This document shows, piece after piece, positions 24,569 through 32,530 of a stretch of 44,793 bases of DNA. The notes under the pieces are model-generated. The model was not told the origin of the DNA. It made no database searches and was given only the letters and a program-made list of their open reading frames with translations. Source of the DNA: CAYMOV01 sp964392085 (lineage in GTDB: Bacteria; Oederibacteriota; Muellerivitia; Muellerivitales; Muellerivitaceae). Location of the stretch: assembly GCA_964392085.1 (NCBI GenBank), contig CAYMOV010000015.1, forward strand, positions 1-44,793, in the 5' to 3' direction. A program made the translations under genes and the position numbers. Each line of letters starts with the position of its first letter. Position 1 is the stretch's first letter.

Positions 24569-25528
24569 ATGAAACGCTGGCTCCCCGCCATCTTCGGGAT
24601 CGGCCTTTTCGCGCTGGTCCTTCGCAACGTCAACCTGGCCGAAACCTGGGAAAACCTCAAGCAGACCCAGTGGGGATGGACCTCAGTCGCCTTCGGCCTA
24701 TTCATCGTCATGGTGTTCCTCAAGGGGATCCGCTGGAGTTTCCTGCTGAAGATGCAGGGCGTGGCGTACCCCGTCTGGGACTGTTTCCTCATCTACCTGG
24801 GGAGCCTTTTTTGGGGCACCGTGACCCCTGGACGCGCTGGGGACTTCATGAAGGTTTTGTACCTCAAACGCGACCGCCAGATGGGCTTCGGCTTAGGCAT
24901 GTCGAGCGTCCTGGTGGACCGGGTTTTTGACCTCTATATCCTCCTGATCCTCGGCTGCCTAGGACTCCTCCTCCACCCGATCCCGGATCACCCGGAGATG
25001 GTCCACGGGGTCTGGGCCTTCTTCGGCATCCTACTGCTGGTCACCTTTTTCGCGTTCCACAAGACGACCGGCGAGTGGTTGATGAAGACCCTCTTCCAGC
25101 GGGTCCTGGGGGAACGGTTCAAGGGCCACGCGGACCAGGCCTTTCGCGACTTCCACAAGGGGATGGAGGCCTTCTACCGCCCCTCCCTCCTCTGGCCCAT
25201 TTTCCTCACGGTCCTATCCTATGTGAGCTTTTTCGGGGCCTGTGGTTTCCTGGGGCGGGCGCTCAACATCGACATCGGCGTGCTCTACCTGGCTTTTTGC
25301 GTCGCGGTGGTCAACATCTCCTCCCTGGTGACCTTCGCGGGTATGGGAACCCGGGAAGTCACCTTGATCATCCTCTTCGGCCTGGAAAACCACGGACGGA
25401 CCGAGGCCCTGGCCTTTTCGATGCTGTTGTTCTTCGTCGGGACCCTCCTGGTGAGCGTCGTGGCTTACCTCGCTTTTCTCCTGAAACCGGTGAAGTTCGA
25501 GAAATCCGGAGCCCTGCCCAAGGACTGA
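24569..25528 (+). CDS. Flippase-like / lysylphosphatidylglycerol synthase TM-region protein
   Basis: This 319-residue membrane protein has about eight helices and matches the UPF0104/LPG synthase membrane domain: FLKGIRWSFLLKMQG near residue 48, GTVTPGRAGDFMKVLYLKRD near 85, SSVLVDRVFDLYILL near 110 and FAGMGTREVTLIILFGLE near 260. Members without a catalytic soluble domain are thought to act in lipid or glycolipid translocation. I chose ATG 24569, preceded by AGGAG, over a longer frame from 24512. A TATAAT lies at 24524-24529 without a good -35. Confidence 0.85.
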   Translation: MKRWLPAIFGIGLFALVLRNVNLAETWENLKQTQWGWTSVAFGLFIVMVFLKGIRWSFLLKMQGVAYPVWDCFLIYLGSLFWGTVTPGRAGDFMKVLYLKRDRQMGFGLGMSSVLVDRVFDLYILLILGCLGLLLHPIPDHPEMVHGVWAFFGILLLVTFFAFHKTTGEWLMKTLFQRVLGERFKGHADQAFRDFHKGMEAFYRPSLLWPIFLTVLSYVSFFGACGFLGRALNIDIGVLYLAFCVAVVNISSLVTFAGMGTREVTLIILFGLENHGRTEALAFSMLLFFVGTLLVSVVAYLAFLLKPVKFEKSGALPKD

Positions 25529-25623
25529 CGGGACGAGGGCGCGCTTTTTAAGCGGGTTTGCGCCGGCAATTTCCCCGTTCTCCTTCTCCTTCCGCAAAAA
25601 CCCTTTGTGTTATAGTTGGGCCC

Positions 25624-26400
25624 ATGACAGGAACCCGAACATCGATCCTCGTCCTTTGCCTCGCCCTCGCGGCCGGCTGCGGGCCTCGGCATACCCAGCC
25701 GGGCGCGGCCCAGGACGCCTATACGGACGGTTGGAAGTTCTACGAGGCGGGTGACCTGCCGGACGCCGAGGCGAAGTTCCAGGAGGCCATCGCGGCCAAT
25801 CCCGCCCATGTCCAGGCCCATTACGGTTTGGGACAGGTCTACCGGGACCAGGGGAAGAACCAGGACGCCATCCAGGAATTTGAGGGAGTCATCAACCTCG
25901 ACAGCCGGCATCCCCAGGCCTACGTGGACCTCGCCAAGCTTTACCAAAAGGAAGGCATGTTCGAGCAGGCCCTGGCTTCCGCCCTGGAGGCGGTTCGCCT
26001 CAACCCCAACGAGGGCTTCCTTTACAACCTCTTGGGGACGGTCTACGTCGACAAGGGGGAATATGACCAGGCCATCAAGAACTACGAACGCGCCCTGGAG
26101 CTGAAACCCGACTCGGCTTGGGTGTACAACAACCTGGGGCTGGCCTACCTTCGGGTGGGGAAGTGGGACGAGGCGGAGGCCCAGCTCCGGAAGGCCCTGG
26201 AGGCCGACCCGGACCACGCGGTGGCCCACAACAACCTGGGGGTGGTCCTCCTGCATAAGGGCAAGGACCCGGAAGCCCTGACGCAGTTCCAGAAGGCCTA
26301 TGAGTTGGACCCGACCTACCAGAAGGCCGCCCAGAACGTGGCCGACACCGAGGCGTTGATCGAACGACAGGCCAAGAAAAAGAAAAGATCCAAGCATTGA
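25624..26400 (+). CDS. TPR-repeat lipoprotein
   Basis: The 258-residue protein has a lipoprotein signal ending in LALAAGC (Cys19) and then six consecutive tetratricopeptide repeats from about residue 32 to 240, each with the W/Y-x-x-x-G ... A-x-x-x-F/Y/L-x-x-A-L-x-x-x-P pattern (for example FYEAGDLPDAEAKFQEAIAA). It ends in a basic tail QAKKKKRSKH. Such proteins resemble PilF-type or outer-membrane assembly scaffolds, but the partner is unknown. ATG 25624 fits the signal peptide; the longer frame from 25558 would hide it. Confidence 0.88.
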   Translation: MTGTRTSILVLCLALAAGCGPRHTQPGAAQDAYTDGWKFYEAGDLPDAEAKFQEAIAANPAHVQAHYGLGQVYRDQGKNQDAIQEFEGVINLDSRHPQAYVDLAKLYQKEGMFEQALASALEAVRLNPNEGFLYNLLGTVYVDKGEYDQAIKNYERALELKPDSAWVYNNLGLAYLRVGKWDEAEAQLRKALEADPDHAVAHNNLGVVLLHKGKDPEALTQFQKAYELDPTYQKAAQNVADTEALIERQAKKKKRSKH

Positions 26401-26439
26401 GTCGGGGCTAAGCGGAAAGAAGATTCCCTACGACCAGGG

Positions 26440-26515
26440 GAACCACGGATGCGCACGGATGCATTGGATGAAGAGAAAAATCCAGCGGGTTGGATCGGTG
26501 TGAATCGGTGTGCGT
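26440..26515. repeat. Divergent CACGGATG inverted repeat before parA
   Basis: The left arm ACCACGGATGCGCACGGATG (from about 26442) is opposed by GGATCGGTGTGAATCGGTGT (about 26492-26511). The arms resemble the CACGGATGAAC elements at 12264-12364 and 28817-29514 but are diverged, with GCGCACGG in place of AACACGG. It fills most of the gap before parA. Confidence 0.55.
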
Positions 26516-26568
26516 CTTTGGTTGCAACCGTTGTGGTTTAAACGGTTTAAAAAAGCGGTGGTGTTCCG

Positions 26569-27330
26569 TTGGGCAAGATTATCTGCGTGACCAACCAAAA
26601 GGGCGGGGTCGGCAAGACCACGACGGCCATCAACCTGGCCTCGTGCCTGGCCGCCATCGAGAAAAAGACCCTGCTGATCGACATGGACCCCCAAGGCAAC
26701 TCCTCCTCGGGCGTGGGGCTGGACAAGCACGCCGAGGGCCCCAATCTTTACCACGTGCTCCGGGGGGAGGCTTCCCTGTCGGAGGCCCTGAAGAAAACCG
26801 CCATGCCGAACCTCGATTGCGTGGCCTCCAACAGCGACCTCATCGGCATCGAAGTGGAACTGGTGGGGGAGACCGACCGGGCGTTCCGACTCAAGAACGT
26901 GTTGGAGCCGGTGTTGGGCCATTACGATTACATCCTCATCGATTGCCCACCCTCCTTGGGCCTCCTGACGGTCAACGCCCTGACGGCCGCCCATTCGGTC
27001 CTGGTTCCGGTCCAGACCGAGTATTACGCCCTGGAGGGCCTGAGCTCCCTCATGGAAACGGTGGAACGGGTCCGGGAGGGCTTGAACCCCCGCCTCCACC
27101 TGGAGGGGGCCGTGCTCACCATGTTCGACTCCCGGACAAGGTTGTCGGTCCAGGTGGCGGAGGAAGTAAGGAAGTTCTTCGGGGATCGGGTGTACGATAC
27201 GGTCATCCCGAGAAACGTCCAGCTTTCCGAGGCCCCTTCCCACGGCAAGCCGGTGATCCTCTACGACATCCGGTCCACGGGGGCCCAGGCCTACCTCAAC
27301 TTGACGAAGGAATTGGTGTCCCGCGCTTGA
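26569..27330 (+). CDS. parA: ParA/Soj chromosome-partitioning ATPase
   Basis: ParA forms dynamic ATP-bound dimers on DNA that move ParB-parS complexes. The 253-residue protein has the deviant Walker A VTNQKGGVGKTTTAINLAS at residues 7-25, LLIDMDPQGNSSSGVG near 40, YDYILIDCPPSLGLLTVNAL near 118 and the DNA-binding region PRNVQLSEAPSHGKP near 210. There is no N-terminal extension, as in chromosomal Soj. The start is TTG 26569 with GGTGG seven bases upstream. parB follows after 29 bp. Confidence 0.95.
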   Translation: MGKIICVTNQKGGVGKTTTAINLASCLAAIEKKTLLIDMDPQGNSSSGVGLDKHAEGPNLYHVLRGEASLSEALKKTAMPNLDCVASNSDLIGIEVELVGETDRAFRLKNVLEPVLGHYDYILIDCPPSLGLLTVNALTAAHSVLVPVQTEYYALEGLSSLMETVERVREGLNPRLHLEGAVLTMFDSRTRLSVQVAEEVRKFFGDRVYDTVIPRNVQLSEAPSHGKPVILYDIRSTGAQAYLNLTKELVSRA

Positions 27331-27359
27331 CGCCCAACCTCTTTGAAGGAAAGTCTCCC

Positions 27360-28223
27360 ATGAGCTCCAAAAAAGCCCTCGGCCGTGGCCTGGAATCCCT
27401 TATTCCCCGCAAGGTGCTCGAGGAACGCCGTGGATCGGCCCAACAGATCCCCTTGGGGAAGATCCGCCCGAACCCCTTCCAGCCCCGCAAGAACTTCCGG
27501 AGCGAGGAGCTCCAGGAGCTGGTGGACTCGATCCGGGAGAGGGGAATCCTCCAGCCCATCCTGGTCCGGAAGAAGGGCGACGGTTGGGAATTGATCGCCG
27601 GGGAACGGCGTTTCCGGGCCAGCCAAAAGCTCGGCCTCCTGACGATCCCCGCCATGGAAGTCCAAGCCGCCGATGTCGAGTCCCTGGAATTGGCCCTGAT
27701 CGAGAACCTCCAGCGCAGCGACCTGGATCCCCTCGACGAGGCCGAGGGTTACCAGCGCCTCAAGGCCGAATTCAGCCTGACCCAGGACCAGATCGCCCAG
27801 AAGGTCGGGAAGAACCGGGCCACGGTGGCCAACGCCCTCCGGCTGTTGGGACTGGCCCCTGAGGTGCGGGCCCTCCTGTCGTCCGGGAAATTGACCGCTG
27901 GGCACGCGAGGGCGATCGCCGCGGTGGCCTCCCCCCAGGAACAAAAACGGCTGGCGGACCGCATCGTCAACATGGAACTTTCCGTCCGGGACGCCGAACG
28001 GCTTGGCCAAGGGGCGAAGGGATCCGGCCGCAAGGCCAAGGGTTCCGGCAAGGCCAAGGATCCCAATGTGGTGAAACTTGAGGAGGACCTGCGCCATTGG
28101 CTGAAGACCAAGGTGGTGGTTCAGTCGAAGGGAAAACACAAGGGGACCATTTGCTTGGATTATTATTCCTTGGACGATCTGGATCGGATCCTGGGCCTGT
28201 TTCGTCGGGCCGGCTTGAAATAG
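27360..28223 (+). CDS. parB: ParB/Spo0J chromosome-partitioning CTPase
   Basis: ParB loads on parS and spreads along DNA using CTP. The 287-residue protein begins KKALGRGLESLIP (the ParA-contacting tail), then IRPNPFQPRKNF, the CTP-binding ELIAGERRFRASQ near residue 77 and LIENLQRSDLDPLDEAEGYQ near 112. A helix-turn-helix for parS recognition follows (LTQDQIAQKVGKNRATVANALRLL), and a C-terminal dimer domain. ATG 27360 has AAGGAAAG upstream. No parS consensus was found in the window. Confidence 0.95.
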   Translation: MSSKKALGRGLESLIPRKVLEERRGSAQQIPLGKIRPNPFQPRKNFRSEELQELVDSIRERGILQPILVRKKGDGWELIAGERRFRASQKLGLLTIPAMEVQAADVESLELALIENLQRSDLDPLDEAEGYQRLKAEFSLTQDQIAQKVGKNRATVANALRLLGLAPEVRALLSSGKLTAGHARAIAAVASPQEQKRLADRIVNMELSVRDAERLGQGAKGSGRKAKGSGKAKDPNVVKLEEDLRHWLKTKVVVQSKGKHKGTICLDYYSLDDLDRILGLFRRAGLK

Positions 28224-28320
28224 TCCTACTGAAAAGCGTTTTTATCCGTCCCTACTTGTTGAAGGGGACTTGAAATTTTTGTCAAAGTTTTTAAGGATAG
28301 TCCCCGCCCTCCCGGCTTTA

Positions 28321-28348
28321 TTGACAACCCTGCGCGATTTGGTAGATT
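28321..28348 (+). promoter_or_regulatory. Candidate sigma70-type promoter
   Basis: A perfect TTGACA (28321-28326) is followed after 16 bases by TAGATT (28343-28348; four of six consensus bases). It lies 52 bases before the 94-aa gene, in an AT-rich gap. An upstream inverted repeat GGGGACT/AGTCCCC (28264-28270 and 28299-28305) could be an operator or a hairpin ending parB. Confidence 0.55.
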
Positions 28349-28399
28349 AAAGCCGCCGGATATCGTTTTTTGAGGGAACCCTCCCTGAAGGAGTCACTC

Positions 28400-28684
28400 G
28401 TGCCCATGACCGGAGCTGAACAAGTCGGAAAAAAGATGGAGGCTGAGGTCAAACGCCTGGCCCCCAACGCCGTCGTCCGGATCGACTACACGGCCTACAA
28501 GAACGACGGCGTGGACGTTTACGTTTACGCCCCCCGGAAGATCGCCGATATGCTCAAGGGCCGTTTGAAGACCACCCTCGACGCCGAGATCCGCCGGGTG
28601 GCCGGCACCCGCGGCCGCCTGCTGATGGAGGACATCGAGAACATGACCACGGAAGCCAAGGCGAAATACGGCATCCCCGCTTAA
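28400..28684 (+). CDS. Small uncharacterised basic protein, 94 aa
   Basis: The protein begins PMTGAEQVGKKMEAEVKRLA and continues NAVVRIDYTAYKNDGVDVYV, then an amphipathic helical C-terminus. No family was recognised. The strand-rich middle and two helices suggest a compact alpha/beta fold. I chose GTG 28400 because AAGGAG lies six bases upstream; ATG 28406 is too far from it for the usual spacing but not impossible. It has its own promoter candidate and a strong terminator directly after it, so it looks like a monocistronic gene. Confidence 0.72.
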   Translation: MPMTGAEQVGKKMEAEVKRLAPNAVVRIDYTAYKNDGVDVYVYAPRKIADMLKGRLKTTLDAEIRRVAGTRGRLLMEDIENMTTEAKAKYGIPA

Positions 28685-28698
28685 GCGAGGATTTCCAG

Positions 28699-28731
28699 AG
28701 GCCCGTCCCCCAAAAGGGACGGGCCTTTTTG
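28699..28731 (+). terminator. Rho-independent terminator
   Basis: A perfect 11-bp stem, AGGCCCGTCCC at 28699-28709 and its complement at 28716-28726, has loop CCAAAA and is followed by a T tract to 28730. It lies 15 bases after the stop of the 94-aa gene. Confidence 0.9.
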
Positions 28732-28816
28732 TTATACATCCAGGAATGAATCGAGGCAAAATACGAGCGGATGGGGTTGCAACGATGCAAACGAACAAAC
28801 CAAGCAAAAGGCCTTT

Positions 28817-28872
28817 GAGCCACCGATGAACACGGATGAACTTGGATAAGGGAATCGTCAAAGGACTGAAAA
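28817..28872. repeat. CACGGATGAAC element, left boundary of GxxExxY unit
   Basis: Positions 28819-28847 (29 nt) are the exact reverse complement of 29486-29514, on the other side of the GxxExxY gene. The adjoining GGACTGAAAA at 28863-28872 and the 18-mer 28825-28842 also occur in the element at 12264-12364. The gene's first possible ATG lies 22 bases beyond. Confidence 0.85.
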
Positions 28873-28894
28873 GCACCCTCTTTAGATAAACGTC

Positions 28895-29358
28895 ATGAAG
28901 CCTTTGGTGGATTCGGGTGAACCAGGATTAGGTATGGAAAAAGAGCCGGAAAAACAACTCGCTTTGGATGATGTGACCGAAGCCATTATCGGATGTGCTT
29001 ATGTGGTTTCCAATGTACTTGGCGCGGGTTTTCTTGAGAAGGTTTATGAAAACGCGCTAGCCCATGAAATCCGAAAAATGGGATTTAACGTCCAACAGCA
29101 GGCGGGGATCCAGGTGATCTATGACGGGGTTGTGATGGGGGACTATTACGCGGACCTCGTGGTTGAAGGTGCGGTTTTGGTGGAATTGAAGGGGCGAAGG
29201 ACTTGGACAACGTCCGCTTCGCCCAATGTCTTAACTACTTGAGGGCGACCGGTTTCAAAACATGCCTCCTGTTGAATTTCGGCAAACCTCGGGTCGAAAT
29301 AAAGCGGATATCACGCAATAAGGATTGGTTGCCTGAGACGCCTGGGCGGGACATTTGA
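28895..29358 (+). pseudogene. GxxExxY protein (PD-(D/E)XK-3 nuclease-like), frameshifted
   Basis: The N-terminal frame encodes a GxxExxY protein: LDDVTEAIIGCAYVVSNVLG, then GAGFLEKVYENALAHEI with the naming G-x-x-E-x-x-Y motif, then YYADLVVEGAVLVELKG, whose D...ELK matches the PD-(D/E)XK catalytic core. The frame is lost at the four-G run 29191-29194. In the +1-shifted frame the rest of the family follows to TGA 29356-29358: AKDLDNVRFAQCLNYLRATG and FKTCLLLNFGKPRVEIKRI. One missing G explains everything, so this is a recent frameshift or an assembly error. The repaired protein would have about 140 residues from ATG 28934 (or 154 from 28895). It is AT-richer than its neighbours. Confidence 0.85.
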
Positions 29359-29370
29359 TGTTCTGAAATT

Positions 29371-29523
29371 GGTGGCCATTATCCAAGTTTATCCGCGTTC
29401 GCCGGCGGCTAAGGGCCTTGCTTGACTTATGACTCCATATTCGTTTATCGCTGGCGGATAATGGCCTTTCCGTTTGCTTGTCTTCATCCAAGTTCATCCG
29501 TGTTCATCGGTGGCGGAAGGCTT
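29371..29523. repeat. CACGGATGAAC elements, right boundary of GxxExxY unit
   Basis: Positions 29486-29514 are the exact reverse complement of 28819-28847. A degenerate second copy in the same orientation occupies about 29379-29409 (ATCCAAGTTTATCCGCGTTC). Between them an 11-bp inverted repeat, GGCCATTATCC at 29374-29384 and its complement at 29456-29466, frames a 71-nt loop. There is no gene in 29359-29621. Confidence 0.8.
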
Positions 29524-29621
29524 GTTTTACGTTTACCCCATGAACATCTGTGGCTTTTGTCGTGGCCTAGCCCTTAAACTCCTGGTACATTCTTGGTTCA
29601 CATTTCCCTTTCGAGGTTCCC

Positions 29622-32468
29622 TTGGCGAAGCCCAGGTTGTTCCTTCTCGACGGCGCGGCGGTGGCCTACCGGGCCTATTTCGGCTTCATCAAGAACCCCC
29701 TGGTGAATTCCAACGGCCTCAACACCTCCGCGGTGTTCGGATTCTGCAACATCCTTCTTTGGCTTTTGGAGAAGGAAAACCCCGAGTATTTCGCCGTGGT
29801 GTTCGACACCAAGGAACCCACCTTCCGGCACAAGCAATACCCCGCCTACAAGGCCACCCGGGAAAAGATGCCCGAGGACATGGCGGAGTCCCTCCCCTAC
29901 GTGGACCAGTTGGTCGAGGCCCTGGGGCTTCCGAAGCTGGCCCTTCCGGGCTTCGAGGCCGACGACGTCATCGGCACCCTGGTGGACCGCGCCCGGGGGG
30001 ATAAGCTGGATTCCTACATCGTCTCGGGCGACAAGGACTTCATGCAGTTGATCGGCCCCTCGGTCAAGATGTACAACCCCCGCAAGCCGGACGATTACAT
30101 GGTGGTGGACGAGTCCGGGGTATTGGCGAAGTTCGGGGTCCGGCCCGACCAAGTGATCGACGTCCTGTCCCTCATGGGGGACGCCTCGGACAACGTGCCC
30201 GGCGTGCCGGGGATCGGGGAAAAGACGGCCCAAGCCCTCATCCAAGAATTCGGATCCCTCGCGAACCTCAAGAAAAACATCGGTAAAATCCCCAAGGAAA
30301 AGCTCCGGGAAAATCTGGCCGAAAACTGGAAGATGGCCGAGATGTCCCGGGAGCTGGTGACCATCAAGCTGGACTGCCCGGTGAAGGCCCAACCCCGGGA
30401 CCTCGTCCGACACGCCCCGGACTTCGACCGGGTGAAGGGACTGTTCGCCGAATTGGAGTTCCACCGGATGATGGGCCGGGTGGAATCCTACGCCAAGAAG
30501 TTGGGGGGCGCCGAGGCCGTCCCGGTGAACGAGTCACCCAAACAGGGTTGGCACAGCCGGCAGAAACCGGCCCAGAAGGACGAGTCGAAGTTCGAGTTGG
30601 AATCCCAAGGGGCTCCCCCCCCGCCGAAACCCAGCGAGGATCCCCAACCGGGGTTGAAACTTCAGGCGCCCGCCGGTATGTACAAGGCCCTGTTGACCGA
30701 GGCCGAGATTGAAAAGGCGCTGAAGGAAGCAAAAAAGGCCGGCCTGACGGCGGTCGACACCGAGACCACGGGTTTGGACCCCCTCTCCGCCGAACTCGTG
30801 GGGGTTTCCTTGGCTTGGAAGGACCGGGAAGCGGTCTACATCCCCTTCAACCAGGATCTTTCGAAGAAAAAAATCCTGTCGCTCCTCAAACCTTTCCTGG
30901 AGGACCCGAAGGTCCTGAAGGGGGGCCAGAACAGCAAATATGACTGGGCGGTCTTCCGCACCCAGGGGATCGAGCCGGAGGGTTTCGCCTTCGACACCAT
31001 GGTGGAAAGCTACCTGCTGGACGCGTCGTTCCGCCAACACAACCTCGACGCCCTATCCCTCAAGTATTTCCACCACACCAAGATCCCCACGGAGGACCTG
31101 ATCGGGAAGGGGCAGAAGCAGATCTCCATGGCCGAGGTGCCTATGGAGGCGATCACGAACTACGCCTGCGAGGACGCGGATTTCACCCTCAGGCTCCACA
31201 CCTTGTTCGCCCCCCGCCTGAAGCGGGAAGGGGTGGAGAAACTTTACGAGGATGTGGAAAGACCCCTGGTGCTGGTGCTGGAGGCCATGGAGCGTAAGGG
31301 CATCGCCATCGACGTGGAACTCTTGGGGGACCTGTCCAAATCCGCCGGGAAGGAGCTGGAAAAGCTGACGAAGAGGATCTATGAGGCCGCGGGGGAGGAG
31401 TTCAACATCGGGTCGCCCCAACAGCTCGGCAAGATCCTGTTCGACAAGATGCAGGTCCAGAAGATCGGCGGGACCAAGGTCAAGAAGACGAAAACAGGCT
31501 ATTCCACCGACGTGGACGCCTTGGAACTGCTCAAGGGCGTCCCCATCGCCGACTTCATGCTGGATTACCGCCAGCTCTCCAAACTCAAAAACACCTACCT
31601 CGACGTCTTGCCCACCCTGGTGCACCCCACCGACGGACGGGTCCACACGTCCTTCAACCAGGCCGTGGCCGCCACGGGCCGCCTGTCCTCCACGGACCCG
31701 AACCTCCAGAACATCCCGATCCGCACCGAGTTCGGCCGGAAGATCCGGGGCGCCTTCGTGCCGGGCGACAACAAGCACCTGCTCCTGTCCGCGGACTATT
31801 CCCAGGTGGAACTCCGGGTTTTGGCCCACCTCTCGGGGGACCCGGCCCTGATTGAGACCTTCCGGCGGGACGAGGACGTCCACGCCACCACGGCCAGCCG
31901 CATCTTCGGGGTGCCGCTGGACCAAGTGACCAAGACCCAGCGCAACCAGGCCAAGACCATCAACTTCGGGGTGATCTACGGCATGGGCCCCCAGCGCCTG
32001 GCCCGGGAGAACGGCGTATCCCTGGCCGAGGCCAAGAAGTTCATCGAGGACTACTTCGCCCAGTACCCCGGCATCCGGGCCTACACCGAGTCCCAAGTCG
32101 AGCAGGCGAGGGCCAAAGGCTTCGTCACGACGCTCCTGGGTCGGAAGCGCCCGCTGCCGGAGATGCATTCCGCCAACATGGGGCTCCGCGTGAACGCCGA
32201 GCACATGGCGGTCAACACCCCGATCCAGGGCACGGCCGCCGACCTCATCAAGGTGGCCATGGTGCGCCTCCACGAGAAGCTCCCCGCGAAGGGCTTCAAG
32301 ACGGCCATGCTGCTCCAGGTGCACGACGAACTGGTGTTTGAGGCCCCGAAGGGCGAGTTGGAGGACGTCACGAAGCTGATCCGGAAGGAAATGGAGGGGG
32401 CGATGGAGCTGAAGGTGCCTTTGAAGGTTGATGTGGGGGCGGGGAAGAGCTGGCTGGAGGCGCATTAA
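29622..32468 (+). CDS. polA: DNA polymerase I
   Basis: The 948-residue enzyme fills gaps and removes RNA primers. The N-terminal 5'-3' exonuclease (about 1-300) has FLLDGAAVAYRAYFGF, FEADDVIGTLVDRA, VSGDKDFMQLI and GDASDNVPGVPGIGEKTA. The 3'-5' exonuclease (about 355-545) keeps its catalytic residues: VDTETTGLDP near 379, NSKYDWAVF, and YACEDADFTLRL. The polymerase has motif A DYSQVELRVLAHLSGD near 724, motif B RNQAKTINFGVIYGMG near 775 and motif C LLQVHDELVFE near 898. All three activities should be intact. The start is TTG 29622 with CGAGG upstream. Confidence 0.97.
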   Translation: MAKPRLFLLDGAAVAYRAYFGFIKNPLVNSNGLNTSAVFGFCNILLWLLEKENPEYFAVVFDTKEPTFRHKQYPAYKATREKMPEDMAESLPYVDQLVEALGLPKLALPGFEADDVIGTLVDRARGDKLDSYIVSGDKDFMQLIGPSVKMYNPRKPDDYMVVDESGVLAKFGVRPDQVIDVLSLMGDASDNVPGVPGIGEKTAQALIQEFGSLANLKKNIGKIPKEKLRENLAENWKMAEMSRELVTIKLDCPVKAQPRDLVRHAPDFDRVKGLFAELEFHRMMGRVESYAKKLGGAEAVPVNESPKQGWHSRQKPAQKDESKFELESQGAPPPPKPSEDPQPGLKLQAPAGMYKALLTEAEIEKALKEAKKAGLTAVDTETTGLDPLSAELVGVSLAWKDREAVYIPFNQDLSKKKILSLLKPFLEDPKVLKGGQNSKYDWAVFRTQGIEPEGFAFDTMVESYLLDASFRQHNLDALSLKYFHHTKIPTEDLIGKGQKQISMAEVPMEAITNYACEDADFTLRLHTLFAPRLKREGVEKLYEDVERPLVLVLEAMERKGIAIDVELLGDLSKSAGKELEKLTKRIYEAAGEEFNIGSPQQLGKILFDKMQVQKIGGTKVKKTKTGYSTDVDALELLKGVPIADFMLDYRQLSKLKNTYLDVLPTLVHPTDGRVHTSFNQAVAATGRLSSTDPNLQNIPIRTEFGRKIRGAFVPGDNKHLLLSADYSQVELRVLAHLSGDPALIETFRRDEDVHATTASRIFGVPLDQVTKTQRNQAKTINFGVIYGMGPQRLARENGVSLAEAKKFIEDYFAQYPGIRAYTESQVEQARAKGFVTTLLGRKRPLPEMHSANMGLRVNAEHMAVNTPIQGTAADLIKVAMVRLHEKLPAKGFKTAMLLQVHDELVFEAPKGELEDVTKLIRKEMEGAMELKVPLKVDVGAGKSWLEAH

Positions 32469-32489
32469 AGGCGGATCTGAACCCAATTC

Positions 32490-32510
32490 CACCACAGAGC
32501 CACGGAGATT
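32490..32510. repeat. Single CACCACGGAG-type arm before peptidase E
   Basis: CCACCACAGAGCCACGGAG lies in the 62-bp polA-peptidase gap. It matches one arm of the CACCACGGAG family but no opposing arm is visible, so this is a half element. Confidence 0.4.
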
Positions 32511-32530
32511 AGGGCTTAAGGAAGAACCGC

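Noticed and set aside
26745..26760. CACGTG core within parA as a possible parS
   Set aside because: The flanks do not extend the palindrome to a TGTTTCACGTGAAACA-like site, and the sequence is coding.
28817..29523. CRISPR array
   Set aside because: The repeats are few, inverted and separated by a gene; there are no regularly spaced direct repeats and no cas genes in the window.
29474..30004. Plus-strand open frame overlapping the start of polA
   Set aside because: It begins within repeat DNA and continues as a shadow of the 5'-3' exonuclease domain.
31053..32495. Long minus-strand open frame opposite polA
   Set aside because: It is the mirror of the polymerase domain, which has all its motifs. 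High GC at third positions keeps antisense frames open.
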